Below are positions 22,516 to 34,449 of a DNA stretch of 64,000 bases, in pieces. The position numbers and the translations under genes were made by a program. A model generated the notes under the pieces. It was given only the letters and a program-made list of their open reading frames with translations. It did not search any database and had not been told where the DNA came from. The first letter of the stretch is position 1, and each line of letters opens with the position of its first letter. Origin of the DNA: Theocolax elegans (lineage: Eukaryota > Arthropoda > Insecta > Hymenoptera > Cerocephalidae); NCBI GenBank assembly GCA_026168455.1, contig CM047426.1:68248475-68312474 (forward strand), written 5' to 3'.

Positions 22516-23336
22516 AATGCGTGGTTTATTACCGGGGAAAACCCGCACGTCATCGCCTCGCTATCTATCACACATGTGCAATATAAAGAGTTCAGCAAAA
22601 TCCCGTTAGACCTCTCCAGAAAACGGAGAATCGCCCTTCAAGCTCCGAGAAGGTACGGATCGTTGATACTCCTGTCTATAGTTACGAGGCGCAATTTTTT
22701 ACCGTTCCTCAAGTATGTTGTGAGTTACAGCGTGCTAGCGTGATAACAATACTTTGTACATTCGAACAATTCTCCGCCTCAACGCAAGGACAGCGGCATT
22801 TTGGCGCGGCATTTTGGCGCGGCACTGTCGAATCCTCGATTCGGTCGTCATCTACGGATATGACCTTCTGTGTGGCTTTTAGTATATTAGTAATTGTAAG
22901 GACAATTGTATTACTCTAATTGAAAGATTGATCACTTAATTAAACTTGCCATATAGCAATCCTTAGTGACTCCGAGTCGCTAGTATCCATAATTCCATTT
23001 GTTTCCTTCAAACATAAACGTTCTCGTACTGATTTATAATTAGTGACTGCCAACGGCTCATCTATTGCTGCTCTTGAACACCAGGTGATTTCTCTCAATT
23101 TGGGTCGCAGATAACAATTCATATGAACTTCCGCCATTGCATTGGTAGTACAGGCCACTATTGAAGCGGACCTCAAATAAGAAGTATTTGTGACTTCACC
23201 ACGTTTTGCACAACTAAAGGTATATAGCATCTCAAAACCAGCTATTTGCACGTACCAGTCGTAAGAAGTAGTCCTTGGCTAGCTAGCCTGTTGTCGAAAT
23301 TGCAGTAGTTTTTATACGCTCATACCATGCACTTGG
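22516..23336. other. Unassigned DNA between retroelement relics
   Basis: A minus-strand frame of about 103 codons at 22940-23251 has balanced composition and looks more coding-like than background, but I recognise no domain. GGCATTTTGGCGC is tandemly duplicated near 22797-22823. Confidence 0.35.
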
Positions 23337-24005
23337 ATGGGCTCACAGTCTAAGTATACTAAACGTAGTTTCAAGTTACGATACTTAGCGAAAGAGAAGC
23401 AAGAAACAGCCAAGCAGTCCTTTGGTCTTCTATTGTATCATGAACTGTCAGACCCAGCACTACTACATATGGTGAAGAAAAGCAGACAAAGGTTGACGAT
23501 TACGGCGGGTGACTTTAGATAGGAATCTGAACTCGTAGACAGTTGCGGATAGCTCCCTGATTCTTAGAATTGTAGATAGCCTGCACAATCTACACGGAGC
23601 AGCTGCTTTCACTTTGATTGACCTTGAAAGAGTGTATTACCAGAGACCTGCATATACCAAAGATATCCAAAATATCCATTTAGACTTTTCGAAGTTGTGG
23701 GGATGCCCTTAAGACTCAGAAATGCAAAACAAACGTTCACAAAATCATTTTTTAAATGGTTTAAATCTCTCGCCTTACCTCGAGCAGCACATTAAATATG
23801 TAGACGGGGTTATGAGCAAAAACGGACTCTCTTCGTCAAAATCAAGAAAATCCAAGTTGTCGTAAAGAAACAAACCTTCTTGAGTTATTACATAAGTACC
23901 GAAAGTATTCGCCAAAATGAGAAGAAAATTGAAGCTATCAAAAATTGTACGCTACCTAAGACGATCGTAAATTTCAAGGTTCCCGTAGTCATAATCTACG
24001 AAACA
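23337..24005 (+). pseudogene. Degenerate Ty3/gypsy reverse transcriptase
   Basis: Plus-strand pieces in the right order for gypsy pol, spread over different frames: a stretch ending in AGDFR (23337-23521); NLHGAAAFTLIDLERVYYQ with the first catalytic Asp (about 23586-23643); FEVVGMPLRLRNAKQTF (23688-23738), matching the conserved F-x-x-x-x-MPFGLRNAxQTF; KYVDGVM (about 23794-23814) at the place of the Y-x-DD active site; and YYISTESIRQNEKKIEAIKN with LPKTI (about 23886-23965). The frame is broken several times and the second active-site Asp is Gly. No integrase, LTR or gag was recognised nearby. It is an old, inactive LTR-retrotransposon fragment. Confidence 0.82.
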
Positions 24006-26760
24006 ACCTCGTCAACAACAAGTGCATCAGTACTCAGCAATTATGGATCAATATATGTGTTAAGTATTGCCAAAACGGCGACAAATGCATACACCTGCGA
24101 TTCTATGAAGGGTTATATTCACTACCTCGTCTACATCCTGGTCGGACTTACCATCGACTTTAGCATAGTTATTTTCCAACACGATTACTTTTATAGTATC
24201 AAATTTTATAATTGAGCTCTTGAAATTGTAATCCCAAATGTATATTTTCACATTGATCGTCTTGTAGTGAGTGTTTGTTAAAGCACGGCACAATCTGTGA
24301 CCCTAGTGAATATCTTGTCTATCTAATTTCTAACTTAAAATTAGCCTTGAATTCTGACCATGGAAGTGCCAATAAATCTTTTTGAATCTTGTATGACGAT
24401 TTAACTCATAACAACATATTCTCGTTATAAGTGTTAGAACATCAATATCTGTACTTGATTAATTGCACTCGTTAAATAAAAACATTCTTCGTATATATAT
24501 ACTATGTCTTTATTGACAGCGCCCGCGTAAGAAGGCGTTTCCGATGTTTCAATTTGATCATGATCGTTATGTCTGTAGAGGCCCACAGCAAGACGAGTCT
24601 TAGGTGGGTCCACGATCAGCACCAATTTAAGAACTGTAAAGATCCCATCAACTCTTTTTTTACCCAGAAGTCCCAGATCCGAGACTTGCAAATACTTACG
24701 ATAGGCTCTCGCTCAAGCCAGAAACATGCAAGGTATTGCGAGTACAAGTAAAAAACGGCTCACTATCTCTTGGATTAGATTTACGCCGAAAGCAAACATA
24801 TATTGGAGTAGAGAAGGACCAAGTTAATACTTCAATGAGCTTCCTCCCGGTCTTTTGCAACTTCCACATCTGGAAGTGATTTTTCGTGGTTGAGGCAAGA
24901 TAACATATACTACATCAACATCTACTTTATCACAAATGAACACATAGAGAACATTTAGTCTAAAATAAAATTGCGTTGAACAGCCTAAAACTGTATATAA
25001 AATTTGTTTTCGATCAGACTTTAATTTAAAGTGAATGTGCTTCCTTTTTTGCAAAATTTTTTGTTTTATCCTGATGATAACCTTAATAATATATTTAAAT
25101 TCATAATGAATTTGTAACTAAAATTCCTTAACATACTGACATTTCTACTGTATAATTATACAAATCAGAAATAACGTGAAATATAAATTAATTTTTGCTG
25201 AATGTAAAATTAAACGATGCATTAGTGTCTTGAGACACATGAGAACAGTATTAAACGATACATTACTGTCTTGAGAAATATAAGAACAGTAATTTTGAAA
25301 TGGTATTATAATTATTTCTAACGTTTCTTTCAAATTATTACCAGTCAAACACTTTCCATCCTTGAAATTTTTGTAAACATACTCATTATTATAATCTTTT
25401 ATACGAAAATCTCCACAGCCTTCATTTTCACTATTACGATGAAGAATAATGCTTTCTACTTCAATTCGAACAGCGACAATATAATTTTTATTTTTTAATT
25501 GTTAATATGAATAATTTTTAATAGTATACGAATTAATCTTCTTATTACTGCAATTACATTTATTCGACAAATCTTTTTACATTGCTTACAATTAATTTCA
25601 TTACATGCCTTAGCTTCACACATATAGTACTTAACTTATTGCAACCATTTTGAAAATAACGTTTGCCAAGCAAATCATACTTTAATTTTATTATAACAAT
25701 TATCTTTCGAGTGTTGATTAATTCTATATGGGCAAAAATCACATTCAAGACGTAGGTACAGGTACCACGATAAAAAATAGAATCAACAAACATAAGGTGA
25801 CTGTTAGCTTGCAAAAATAAGGCATACGGTGTATTACTGTAATTCGAAATCAGTTTCAAGATTTAGTTTGGAAGGGCAATCTAAAGCTATAATACTTTTC
25901 CGAAAAACTTTCTATCTGTACTATAACTTTATGGAAAGCATGAATGATAAATCTCTCTTAGAATGACAAATATCTCTTGGAATATTTTATATTGTAAAGC
26001 ATAGAAAAGAAAAATCTGGGATAAACAATTTACTGTTTTAATTTCTAATTACTACAACAACATAAATTAGTGAAGCCGACAAAAACCACAAAAAAAATTT
26101 TCATGAAGATTCATTGGAAAATTGTTTTAGATTATATAAAACAAAAACAAAAAATTTTAATTATAATTAACAAAAAATAAATCGATACAGTGAGAAATAA
26201 ACGGATTTACAATAACAAAATACTAAAAAACTGTATACTATGAGTGTAATAATAAATAGTAATATGTAATGAAATATAAAACGTATCCAATTACCGAATG
26301 ATTTATCATACAAAACTAAGCATTGTATATGTTCCAAAGTTTTACGAATAAGTTTTTAAAAAATAACAAATTTAGTACCAAATTTATTGAGAGTATGAAT
26401 TCTAGCACTTGTGATTGCGAAAAAATGAAAATTTCTTTATAATGTTTCATATATTACCTGATAAATTTATTATGGAAATATATTTGAATAAAGAAATCTC
26501 ATAAATATTTAATTTTTCTGAAAAATGTACTAGAAAATCTGTGTTTTATAAAAGTCTACAATATTTCCGCTGTTTTAGAAAGACTTACATATAAAAATTG
26601 TTTAATACATTTTTAACTGAAATGAAAAAAATTATTTTAATTACAAACAATTTGTGTCTTATGATGTAAGATACAAGGTACGAGAAACAGACAGTGCAAA
26701 CGCATATAAAATTTAAAGTATTCGGTTGCCTCTGAAAGACATCCGGTATAAACGAATACC
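24006..26760. other. Intergenic DNA, no gene seen
   Basis: A minus-strand frame at 24434-24691 (85 codons) has fairly balanced residues but no motif that I know. The rest is AT-rich. ACATTAGTGTCTTGAGA-like blocks repeat near 25220 and 25262, a small local duplication. Confidence 0.45.
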
Positions 26761-26764
26761 TTTA

Positions 26765-26875
26765 GGTGGTAGTCAATGCAAGGTGCTTAGTTGCACCTTT
26801 TGGCTAGCCGACGGACGTACCGCGAGCGTTCGTCAGTGAACGCCCGGTGTAGCCTCCTGCGCGTGGCTTGAACTT
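26765..26875. other. GC-richer island with short hairpins
   Basis: Within AT-rich DNA, this block holds several short perfect inverted repeats: AAGGTGC/GCACCTT around TTAGTT, and GCGTTC/GAACGC around GTCAGT. GTATTCG/CGAATAC just upstream (26719-26758) also pairs. It may specify a structured RNA, but no known family is recognised. Confidence 0.3.
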
Positions 26876-26939
26876 CAAAAATAAACTTTAAAACCTACAA
26901 GGTATACGGTAATGATTCGGAAAAATTCGAATAAAACAT

Positions 26940-27420
26940 CACGAAGATTTAGAATATTAATTAGTTTAAACGTATTGATATAGAATAGTGAATATTTCAC
27001 GTGATATTGGCAAATTCTTCATAAAAACATTTACGGAATATTCATTTGTAAACATAATTTTACTGCGAGATAATAGAATTGTTATAATATTCTAAAAACT
27101 AATTTTATGAAATATTTCTGGAATATTTCATGCACAAACTTGTGGTTAAGAGTTAAGAGTAGTTAAGAGAGTCAAAAATATTCCAGGAATTTTATCCCAC
27201 AAAAAATATTTCACACATATTCCGGTAATATTTCAAGTAAGATGACGAATTACTATTCTGAAATATTCCATATGTATGACGTGAAATATTTCAGTATATT
27301 GGGATTCAGGGACATATATGAATATTTTGTAATAATTACATTAAAATATTTTTATAAAATTCCAAAACTTTCATTCAAATATTATGTAAATATTTCATAA
27401 ATGTATTTCAAGTGAACTTT
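26940..27420. repeat. Cluster of AATATTTC/GAATATT words
   Basis: At least a dozen copies of AATATTTCA, GGAATATT and their complements occur in about 480 bases at irregular spacing. There is no clear tandem unit. Confidence 0.45.
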
Positions 27421-29317
27421 AGAAAAAGTTAACTTTCGAAAGGATATTTAGTTATATATTATTGAAGCGATATTTGGATGATTAACTATAACCAATAGAT
27501 TTCTGGACATTTTATGGGTTTTTCAACGCAACTTATATAAATATATATAACTTATTTTTAAATTTCTACTAAACCTTTTTTGAAAATTTTATTTATTCGC
27601 GATTTTAATAATTATTATTTTAATATCCAATTATAGTATGTGCCATTTAAAAATTTTTTGATCTTCCAAGTCAAAACACATGGATTCGGTAATATCGATA
27701 CATTGTTACAATCTTTCATACAGTTTTCCCAATACTTTAAATTAAAGTAAAGAATAAATTTATTTAAACATTTATCGTGAATTATTTTTATCTCATAAAA
27801 CTGCAAATATCCACGCTAAAAAATGTTATTAAATACTACTATATGTGTTACGAATTTTAAAGCGAGTTTTAGTTAATCTACATTAAAAATATAAAAATTT
27901 CAAATTATTATAAGTATAATATTATCTTAGTAACATATTTGCATGATAAAACACTGTTTTAATGGCTTGTTTATATATTCTACGTTTTTATTAAATTAGA
28001 AAGATATGTTAGCAAAATTAAATATTATAATTATTATCATAGTATATACATATATCCAACGATCGGAATAACTTAATTTTAAAATTATACCCACAGTAAA
28101 TTTTTTGTTTAGCACTTATACTTAATTAAATCACTTATGTGTTTATTTAGTATAATATTTTTATAAATGCTGAATCCTTAAATTTCTCTTGTTGTTAGTC
28201 TGATACTCTGTTTATTTATGAAATAAATATAATATGTGCAGGAAACATATGAATATATATTCAACAATATTTACTTAAATTATGTATTTATATATTTAAA
28301 CAATTTAACAAATTTAATATGTCGTTCTGGTCATTCGTTCAATTGCACAAGATATGCACGGTTTAAAAAAAAATAATAATAAAACTATGTAGTGGAAAAT
28401 AGTATTGTCAGATATCAGTGGTAACTGAATAAAAGCACGAAAACTCGATTGTAAAATGATAAAATGTTTTTCGAGATAATCGTGAATTTTCATATATGCA
28501 TCGGGTTGGGTGACAGGGACGGCAGTATTCATAGGAATAGTAGGAGTTGTACGAGCACGTGCGCACCTCGGGGAGACGCGTGTACAGAGTGAGAAACCTG
28601 TATTAATCGGTAGGAATGATCGCATTTCACGCCATACAGTTGCCATGTTATTTTTGGCGCAGAACTCGAAAAGCGTCGAGCACTCATGGACGATCCTTAG
28701 CAATCAGAAATATAATGCTAATAAATGCCAGGGTTTTTTTGTAAGGCGTATGTTGACAATAAAAAGGTAAGCGCAAAAAATTGTCCAACGCATACTTGCC
28801 TGGATAGACGTTGAACGAGCATGCGTAAACGATGTAAACTGCTTTACTCGGGCTATCCTGCTTACCTTCATCGTATGACAAGTATTACATAATTCGTAAA
28901 GTTGTCTGAGCAGCTGGTTTACTGATAGTCGCTGCGCGAGTCGCCAGCTTTCCAAACGATCGACCATAAGGAGCTCAAAAGACTGTCCCTCTTAATTCCC
29001 GTACAACTCCCAATATATTCCGAATATTGCGTTATGATCCTGGAATAACCCAGGAATCATTTGAGTTCGATATATCGAACCGTGCCTCTGGAAAATGACC
29101 TTCATCTCCCTCTCTCTATCTCCCTGCTAGTCTCTCCAGTTTTTACATTTTTTATTTTATATTATTATACTATATTATATTATATTTTTACATTTGTATA
29201 CTATTGTTACATTTTTTATTGCCTTTTGCATACTGCGTTATATTACGTTTTATTTTATTATATGCAATGGTTTTATGTAAGATGAACTGCAAAACTCAAT
29301 AAATCTACATCAATATA

Positions 29318-29320
<3 letters not shown>
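27421..29320. other. AT-rich intergenic DNA with a GC-richer patch
   Basis: 28500-28970 is less AT-rich and shows overlapping frames on both strands up to 129 codons; none has a recognisable domain. The segment 29060-29320, ending AACTCAATAAATCTACATC before a CT repeat, resembles the 3' end of a LINE, but no coding part is attached. Confidence 0.4.

Positions 29321-29323
<3 letters not shown>

Positions 29324-29356
<33 letters not shown>
29324..29356. repeat. (CT)n microsatellite
   Basis: About 16 CT units following an A run. Confidence 0.9.
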
Positions 29357-29360
<4 letters not shown>

Positions 29361-31310
29361 TTCTCATGTACGGTAAATTGCATTTGAAATTCTTACGATT
29401 CCTTTAGCGTGCTCCAAATATCATCGTCAATTGCGCCTACCCTTTTATCTTCTTGAAAAGGTAACGGTCAAACTCAAAGGTGTAATTAACTAATACGTTC
29501 CTTCAACTAAATTTGCTATTTAAACCCTATTAAAGTCGCCTTACGAAGAACTGTATAAAATCATTTTCGATAATACAGCATAGATTACTGCTTAATTTAT
29601 ATACTATTGTTGCATATAACAATATGCGTCCTAACATTAAATTAATTATTTTTTTTATTTAATTATGCTCATATGATAAACTAATTGTTTTAAATTGAGA
29701 GTAAACTTTTACCACTTAATTTGACATCGATAAATTGAGACTAAGAATTTAAATAATACAAACCGTTATTGATGTTAAATAATTCTGATATAATTGTAGG
29801 CAAAATTGTTTTAGTGTGTAATTACATACTTAACCAGCCTACGGTTCGCGTCGCGTCTTTCTTATAACCTTTTAATAATACGACCCATTGATGATCATTT
29901 CCATATGATATATCACAATATCTCCCTTTTATATAATTAAATTATAGTTTGTAAGAGTAGATATTTGCACTAATTATTATCTTTATCTTCATCTTTAATA
30001 CTATAACTATTATCTATTTTATATAATAAAATACGGGAATAAAAAATTAATCACATTAATATTATATACCTGTATTTTTTTTCTAAATTTTAATAACTCT
30101 CACAAGCGTCACTCACAATGTGATATAACTAAGTCGTATTTCACATTCCTTTCAATAATCTACAAAAAATTGTAATATTTGAGGTAATTATACCAATAGT
30201 AGACCATCTATAAAAATTAAAAATTCTTTAATTAACGAAATGAATTTACTCAATATTTAACAAAAATTGTTATAAATAACAAAATATATTAATTTATTGG
30301 AATTTACATTAATATTTAGCCATAATATACATTGTCCTCTTATTCGAAAATATTGCTTCCTGCATAAGGAATAAGGAATACACATTACATAAATTAAGAT
30401 AAAATTTTTAACACGCAGTAAGTATGTAATGTTGATTACTTCATTTATTTTAACACAAATTTTAGAAGTAACACTTGCTTGTACAGTTTTCTATAATATT
30501 TTAACCACTCTTTTGGTTAATAGATTATCAAACATGTGTCCAAAATTCAAATTAAGTTTAGTCAAATGTCCTACTAATACCTGACCGTTATTAAATATTT
30601 TAATTATTGCAGAGTTTGGCAAATAAAGTGAATATCAACGACTTATTGATATAATTGTTGCAACAATATAATCTTATAAAATTATCTAAAAATTACCTAA
30701 ATTTTATAAGATTATATTGTGGTATCAATTAACTATTAATAACCAAATTTTATTTTCTCGTTCTAGCAACCACACTTGACCCTCATTCACTAAGTAATAC
30801 TTTTATTGCACAACCCACAGACTCGTATGGAAATCGCGATACATATAAATCCGGACCTGATCAATGTGATTCCACTTTTTGTTGTTAATAAAATTAGAGA
30901 TTTTAAAAAATTCAACAAAAAAAGTATAGCATAAAAATATCTTTTTAAAAACATGTCAAATTTGAAGGACAATTACTCTACTTCAAAGTATCATAATAAT
31001 CCGTTTTTTTAATTAACAATTTTTATAATAAAAGATATGCAAAGTTGTAATCCACACGAGCTTTCATAATTTTTTTTGTTAACTGTAACAATAAACCACA
31101 TAAGTTTATTTTTTTCCTTGGAATAAACTATTTTTATGATATATTGTTAACCTGGTAAATTTCTTAGTCTACTTTCCATGATTTCCCAGACATATCCAAT
31201 CAGATTTAAATCAGGACTAATGACTGGGTGTAGTAATGATTGACTAATGACTGGTCAAGAGGCAAATACTGTACTATGCGCAAACTTAAACTGTACTGAC
31301 GAAGATAGTT
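29357..31310. other. AT-rich intergenic DNA, no gene seen
   Basis: No recognisable coding sequence; contains the perfect hairpin listed separately. Confidence 0.5.
30663..30720. repeat. Perfect 21-bp inverted repeat
   Basis: ACAATATAATCTTATAAAATT at 30663-30683 is followed, after a 16-base loop, by its exact reverse complement at 30700-30720. Confidence 0.85.
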
Positions 31311-31312
31311 GT

Positions 31313-31375
31313 CCTCCGGGAAACGGACCTTTATCAAACACTAGAATATGATTTCTGTACTATAAAAATATCCTA
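31313..31375. mobile_element. Terminal fragment of a CAAGG-type foldback
   Basis: TGTCCTCCGGGAAACGGACC is close to the conserved terminal block of F1, F3 and F4, and is followed by TATGATTTCTGTACTATAAAAATA, as in their arms. No second arm is seen, so this is a solo end. Confidence 0.5.
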
Positions 31376-31439
31376 TACCCGAATTCTCTCAACTAGGAAA
31401 TTTTTTTCATCTGTTTTTATTTTTCATTTTTCTTTTTTA

Positions 31440-31765
31440 TATTGTATTCTGTTGTATTTACCTGCATCTATTGTCCTGCGCTTTTCAGCTCTTCAATTCT
31501 TTGATTGGACCGGAATTTAGAATTTAGTATATGTTCACCTTTCACACATTCATTCATCACCCACCTATTTATTTATTTATTTATTGTACTTCATTACTTG
31601 CTCCATTCCATTTATTTTATTTCGCTTACTTTATACATTTTATATTTATCTTGTATATTTTTATATTTTATACTTTACATACTTTCCTTTTATGTTATGT
31701 TATTATATCAGTACGGGCCTATGGGGTTTCTACCCCGCCGCCCAATTAAAGTAATGTAATCTAAT
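31440..31765 (+). mobile_element. LINE 3' end fragment
   Basis: T-rich 3' UTR-like DNA ends in GGGCCTATGGGGTTTCTACC and CCCAATTAAAGTAATGTAA. This resembles the end of the LINE at 39.8 kb (GGGGGCTGGACCCCGTAGCC then AATAAA). No coding sequence is attached. Confidence 0.45.
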
Positions 31766-33754
31766 ATGAAAATTAAACCGGAGCTATAGATGTCAACGTC
31801 TTTTTTACGGAATTTATAAGCAAATATTTGCTTATAAACGGAATATTTCACAGAAAATACCTTTGACTTTTGTTGCTGATGACTCTAAAAAAAAAAGATT
31901 GGATTTAAAAAAGAAGCTACAATATTTTGATTTAGTAAACTAATCAATACAATTTTTAATTTAAAATATTGATCAAAATATCGTTAAATGCTTATTTCTT
32001 TCCTTACTTTTAACCAAATCCCGATGAGAAACTATAGATGGTAGAACACCAAAAGTAGGAAATGTTAGCAGGTGTTATAAAGACGGTAAACCTAGTTTAT
32101 TAATTTAGAAGAATTATATGGCTTTCTCGACGTTAACCAGCGGGTGTTACCAAATTCAGGTTATGACATTTGAACTAAAAGAAATCTCAATAGCTACATA
32201 ATATCATGACCTATTAACAGAACCTCGACAACTTTTTACTGCATCTGGTCATGATTCAGGTGAGACTCCGCATCTACAGTTTAACTGTAATACTGGAAAA
32301 TATTAGTTCGTCAATCGATTTAAAAAATTTTGACATTTTGACAACGTAAATAAGCTAGTATAACTCGATTTATGTGAATTACTGAACTCGACTGATAACT
32401 CAATTTTAGATCGTCGAATCGAATTAATGCCAGATTAATTAAAATTTTTGAGAACTTGATCATCCCCACTAGTAGCTTATCCTGCTTTATCCGGTCATCC
32501 TTTCCGCTATGTCACTACTTCTCGAAGCTGATAGTTGCCGACAACGATGTATTATCACTGAATCTGCTTAAGTCCATGCTGCTTTTTTGTCTGGTATATC
32601 TTGGTAACATCGAGAGTATGAGAGTATGAGTATAGCCACGCTGCTTACACCCATACTTTGGCGTTCGCATGAAGTACATGCGTCACCATTCTATTACCGC
32701 GCACATTGCACATTGATAATATTTTTCTATATATCTCTCTAAGATTTGCACGCGCTCTCGGTGATCGCTATCGTTAGCTCCTTACCAGGTGTCATAATAA
32801 TACTCTGTCGAGAACTTTTTACCATGATATCGGACCATTAATTTTGATTTGCTGACATTGAATTCTTTGTTTTGTCGGCAATACGTACGGATGCTAAGTT
32901 ATTATGTGTGTGCTCTATTGGTTCTTTGTTGTTTAGCTGTATTTCAATTTAAATTAAAACAATTTTCTTTTTCTTTAATATCGTGTTTTCCATAACCAAG
33001 GTAGTTTTTAACACTCTGTATAATGATAAGTACAAAAAAAATTTTTTAGTAATCTTATGAGGGATACTGCTTATGCAGATATATCCGGTTCCTATATACT
33101 GTGAAGTATATGGAGTTACATTCGATTCTGAATAATCTGCATATAAGAACAACATTAATAAATATCCGCTACAGTTATTAGATATACTGAATGTGGCTCA
33201 ATTAATCAGAACTTGAGAGAATGTTAATGATTGATCTAAAGCTAACCTATCACTAATAATTGACATAAATAGCTTTGATAAAATTCAAAATTTAATAGAT
33301 AATGCAGTAAACGTAATGGTGCGGTCCTATCTCTGAGACTTAAGCAGCATACGAGAATAACATCAAGACGACGAATTCCGTAGAGTATATTGTAGTTACG
33401 TTGAAAGCAAGACTCACCTTCACGGAATACTTGTAGAATATCCGTTTGCAGGCAACAAAAGTAACTTGAGTGTCCGCAGACATCATGCCTAACATAAGCG
33501 AACCAAAGCAACTTCCGTGGTTCATTCTGCCATCGGTGCTGGATTTAATGATTCTTTATGTGACTCCAATGTGAACAGTTACCATTGGTTATGAATACTA
33601 AGAATGTAATAGCTCTATCATAGCGTGACAGACATACCATTTTAAAGTAATAGAAGGTGATAAAATAAGAAGCCACGATCTATTGTTGTGAAAGACAAAC
33701 AAAAAGCAACTTCGTTACTTATACTATGTTATTCCAAATATAATTGAATTTTAA
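31766..33754. other. Intergenic DNA, no gene seen
   Basis: AT-rich to about 32450, then mixed. A minus-strand frame of 89 codons at 33242-33511 has no recognisable domain. Confidence 0.5.
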
Positions 33755-33935
33755 GACCTGCGATGGCTCGGTCGGTAGGGCGTCGGGCTCGTAATCTGGA
33801 GATCCCAGGTTCTATTCCCGGCCCCGGCCGATTGATACAAGCACCACTGGGAATGTATTGTCAACAAGTGCTTTCTTAACAAAGACATCGTATAACCTCC
33901 GTCGCTGATTATGATTTGTTGCTTATGATTCATTT
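33755..33935 (+). mobile_element. tRNA-derived SINE S1
   Basis: The head GCGATGGCTCGGTCGGTAGG (A box) and GGTTCTATTCC (B box), with CTCGTAA at the anticodon-loop position, is tRNA-like. The body has GATTGATACAAGCACCACTG and CCTCCGTCGCTGATTA. It matches S3 (49031-49248, opposite strand) over about 160 bases. The 3' tail is altered, and no target duplication was found. Confidence 0.85.
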
Positions 33936-34426
33936 GTCAAGGCAATACCAACTTCAATTTTGCTGCCATTGACCCTAATGACATCCTCAAGGTACTAAGT
34001 GATGCATCTTCCAAGTCTACTGGATTTGACCAAATATCACTGCGGATGCTTAGGATGGCTTCTCCATATATTGTTTCGTTGCTTTCAATTATTTTTAATC
34101 ATTCTCTTTGTACAGCCACTTTTCCTACTGGCTGGAAAAAAGCCATACTATCGCCGTTAGCCAAAACTAGTACTTTCAGTTCACCCTCTGATACACGACC
34201 CATTGCTCTTCTTTCCGAAACCTCAAAGCTGCTGGAAATATTAGTTCACTTGCAATTCTCTCGATATTTGTATTCAAATAATTTAATTGACAGTCACCAA
34301 TCAGGTTTCAGAAAAGGTGACAGCACTCAGACGGCACTATTGAGTGTAGTAGAAGACATACGCACGGCGGTAGACCGCAGACAGGTCACCATTTTAGTAC
34401 TTTTGTTTTTTCACCTGGTTTTTTAA
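33936..34426 (+). pseudogene. LINE reverse transcriptase fragment L1
   Basis: The frame gives STGFDQISLRML, FPTGWKKAILSPLAK, DTRPIALLSETSKLLE and QSGFRKGDSTQTALL: the N-terminal half (fingers and start of palm) of a non-LTR reverse transcriptase of the CR1/Jockey-like type. It breaks just where motif A (FDFSKAFD) should follow ILVL, near 34405. It starts directly after SINE S1. The conserved words are close to those of L3, so they are probably related subfamilies. Confidence 0.85.
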
Positions 34427-34449
34427 TTATTTAAATGAAAGATACCAAT

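Noticed and set aside
28314..28967. Frames on both strands up to 129 codons
   Set aside because: Mutually overlapping, no recognisable domain, no splice-site pattern that would favour one of them.
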